Source: Lamellibrachia satsuma (lineage: Eukaryota > Annelida > Polychaeta > Sabellida > Siboglinidae). Taken from it: a stretch of DNA of 64,000 bases. The notes beneath the pieces were generated by a model. That model was not told the origin of the DNA and searched no databases. It saw nothing but the letters and a program-made list of their open reading frames with translations. The position numbers and the translations under genes were made by a program. The stretch covers positions 4,289,501 through 4,353,500 of the forward strand of contig BSQZ01000022.1 in NCBI GenBank assembly GCA_033239005.1. The letters run 5' to 3'. Shown one piece after another: positions 61,906 through 64,000 of the stretch (the first letter of the stretch is position 1; every line of letters begins with the position of its first letter).

Positions 61906-61955
61906 ACGCCAGACTCACAGTTTGACAATGCGGTTTGGCTCCCAGGGGAAACAGC

Positions 61956-62200
61956 CTAGTCTCGCACTGCACTCCTCCATTCAGCACGGAATTGATGGGG
62001 TTCGGCGGCTAAGTTCGCTAGACATTCGGCAGTCGAACCAAAGAGCGTTATTTGGTCGGATGGTCGAGACCCGCTAGCAGCGAGCCGGGATCGTAAGGTG
62101 GGCGTTGCTAGTAGCGCACGGCGCACGAGACGATCCTCGCTCCTTCTCAGAATGTGGCCAAACCAACTTCCATCTGCGTGTCTTTGCGGCTTCCACGACG
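61956..62200 (-). pseudogene. LINE C-terminal remnant
   Basis: The minus-strand frame has GSWFGHILRRSEDRLVRRAL and ends with AEWRSAVRD and a stop. W.GH.LR...(D/E)RL and a terminal WR.AV are typical of the end of LINE ORF2 proteins. The rest of the element is missing, and the upstream side is replaced by a 32-bp minisatellite that keeps the frame open. Confidence 0.5.
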
Positions 62201-62205
62201 TCGAA

Positions 62206-62668
62206 TGATGGAGATGACATTTCTTCGCTGGCAGAACGGCCGGGGATGACGCTTCTTCGCTGGCAGAACGGCCGGTAATGACGCTTCTTCGCTGGCAGAA
62301 CGGCCGGTGATGACGCTTCTTCGCTGGCAGAACGGCCGGTGATGACGCTTCTTCGCTGGCAGAACGGCCGGTGATGACGCTTCTTCGCTGGCAGAACGGC
62401 CGGTGATGACACTTCTTCGCTGGCAGAACGGCCGGTGATGACGCTTCTTCGCTGGCAGAACGGCCGGTGATGACACTTCTTCGCTGGCAGAACGGCCGGT
62501 GATGACGCTTCTTCGCTGGCAGAACGGCCGGTGATGACACTTCTTCGCTGGCAGAACGGCCGGTGATGACGCTTCTTCGCTGGCAGAACGGCCGGTGATG
62601 ACGCTTCTTCGCTGACAGAACGGCCGGTGATGACACTTCTTCGCTGACAGAACGGCCGGTGATGACGA
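62206..62668. repeat. 32-bp minisatellite, about 14 copies
   Basis: Units of TGACGCTTCTTCGCTGGCAG plus AACGGCCGGTGA. GC-rich compared with the rest of the window. Confidence 0.97.
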
Positions 62669-63289
62669 CAGACACCCAGGCGTGGGCTCCGGTCAACGTT
62701 CTTGGAGTGGTCTCCTTAAACTACCAGCCTTCACAGCCATGGACATCGTTGACTGAACCGCAACCTTATAGGAATCAGCCTACAGTTACATTTCTCATTG
62801 GTGACCTTGTAAACGTTTTGCATGATTATAAGAAAACGGGACCATCAAAAAACTTCTTACCTACCGTTGTCATCATCTCATTGACATGCTGAGTTTAGTT
62901 AAAATCACATATTTCTTACTCTTTTAAAATGGCTGAACGTATTATACCCGTTAATGTTGACCAATTTCTACGCGAAAGATTGCCAACAATTCTTCCGCCT
63001 ATTAAAATCATTTAAAAAATCCATAGTTACACTGTCAACATGTTCTACCAGCAAACACGGCAATGTCCCTGCTCAAAGACACTTGTGTCATATGATTTTT
63101 TTTTAAACTTCCTATATCCAAACTTACTATGCCCTACATTCCTGCGTAACACACCGGGAAGTCTAACTGAGGCATGATCCCATGATCCCTATACTGGCGT
63201 GCCTTCGTGCTGCGCCAAAGTCCATCGTCTTTATGTCTGCAGTGCACGCACCGTCGCCTTGCGCCCGTCACCCGTTGAGTACGGTCTCG
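62669..63289. other. Unique sequence between two arrays
   Basis: No gene that I can support. Confidence 0.45.
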
Positions 63290-64000
63290 GGTGACTCGCC
63301 TCGAAGAGAACCTACCGAGTGTGGCTTGGGCGGTGGTACGTTTAGCGTGTTTCACCAGGCGGTCAGACTTGGGCGGTGGTACGTTTAGCGTGCTTCACCA
63401 GGCGGTCAGACCTGGGCGGTGGTACGTTTAGCGTGTTTCACCAGGCGGTCAGACTTGGGCGGTGGTACGTTTAGCGTGTTTCACCAGGCGGTCAGACTTG
63501 GGCGGTGGTACGTTTAGCGTGTTTCACCAGGCGGTCAGACTTGGGCGGTGATACGTTTAGAGTATTTCACCAGGAGGTCAGACTTGGGCGGCGGTACGTT
63601 TAGCGTGTTTCACCGGGCGGTCAGAATTGGGCGGCGGTACGTTTAGAGTGTTTCACCAGGCGGTCAGACTTGGGCGGCGGTACGTTTAGCGTGTTTCACA
63701 AGGCGGTCAGACCTGGGCGGCGGTACGTTTAGCGTGTTTCACATTGCGGTCAGACTTGGGCGGTGGTACGTTTAGCGTGTTTCACCAGGCGGTCAGACTT
63801 GGGCGGCGGTACGCTTAGCGTGTTTCACCAGGCGGTCAGACCTGGGCGGCGGTACGTTTAGCGTGTTTCACATTGCGGTCAGACTTGGGCGGTGGTACGT
63901 TTAGCGTGTTTCACCAGGCGGTCAGACTTGGGCGGCGGTACGCTTAGAGTGTTTCACCAAGAGGTCAGACTTGGGCGGTGGTACGTTTAGATTGTTTCAC
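63290..64000. repeat. 43-bp minisatellite, about 16 copies, runs off the window
   Basis: Units of GGCGGTGGTACGTTTAGCGT plus GTTTCACCAGGCGGTCAGACTTG, GC-rich, with GGTGGT/GGCGGT variants. The array continues past the window end. Confidence 0.96.

Noticed and set aside
62147..62696. Minus frame with RHHRPFCQRRSVITGRSASE repeats fused to a LINE-like C-terminus
   Set aside because: The repeat part is the 32-bp minisatellite; only the last 80 codons have LINE character and are listed as a remnant.
63134..63355. Minus frame with a CVHC pair and a terminal VCYAGM that recalls the Cys-rich end of piggyBac-type transposases
   Set aside because: Only one CxxC is seen, the frame is short, and it runs into the 43-bp array; too weak to call.

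Overview
The window is eukaryotic: spliced genes with GT-AG introns, CpG-poor AT-rich introns, LINE, SINE and DNA-transposon remnants, and very large amounts of tandem repeat. The proteins are animal proteins, and the inner-ear-type scaffold with long introns and RTE/CR1-like LINEs fits an invertebrate metazoan. A marine mollusc or other lophotrochozoan is my guess, not something the sequence proves.

Three genes can be read. (1) On the minus strand, about 2.7-32.5 kb, a 15-exon gene of the PDZD7/whirlin family encodes HHD1-PDZ1-PDZ2-HHD2-disordered/Pro-rich-PDZ3. Joining the exons read here gives one open frame of 3741 nt (1246 residues plus stop). (2) On the minus strand, 39,528-40,343, an intronless ADO (2-aminoethanethiol / N-terminal cysteine dioxygenase) of 271 residues keeps its iron-binding histidines. 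(3) On the plus strand, 40,635-54,496, a 10-exon BIN3 (SH3-less N-BAR protein) gives an open frame of 777 nt (258 residues plus stop). ADO and BIN3 are head to head with 291 bp between start codons, so they probably share a promoter region with a CRE palindrome. The genes have no obvious common pathway.

Almost every long intron has its own load of mobile and repeated DNA. PDZD7 intron 3 holds a 4.4-kb element with terminal inverted repeats. Intron 4 holds a hAT-like element with a perfect 8-bp target duplication. Introns 9 and 13 hold elements bounded by TTAA. Introns 2, 5, 10, 13 and 14 hold minisatellites with units of about 15 to 59 bp. BIN3 introns hold a TA-flanked MITE (second copy at 37.0-37.7 kb), a 5'-truncated LINE inserted inside a 29-bp minisatellite, a 176-bp duplication on both sides of exon 9, and a 2.3-kb array of 26-bp units. 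From 54.8 to 64 kb no intact gene is seen, only four to five long minisatellites, a LINE remnant and one unexplained small reading frame.

The most unusual signal is that several minisatellites grow out of the edges of exons. The last codons plus stop codon are tandemly copied into the 3' UTR in both PDZD7 and BIN3. The 5' splice site plus exon end is tandemly copied in PDZD7 exon 10 (more than 20 copies) and BIN3 exon 5 (four copies). Two further arrays begin within about a dozen bases of a splice donor. I regard this exon-edge-seeded repeat growth as the observation most worth testing.
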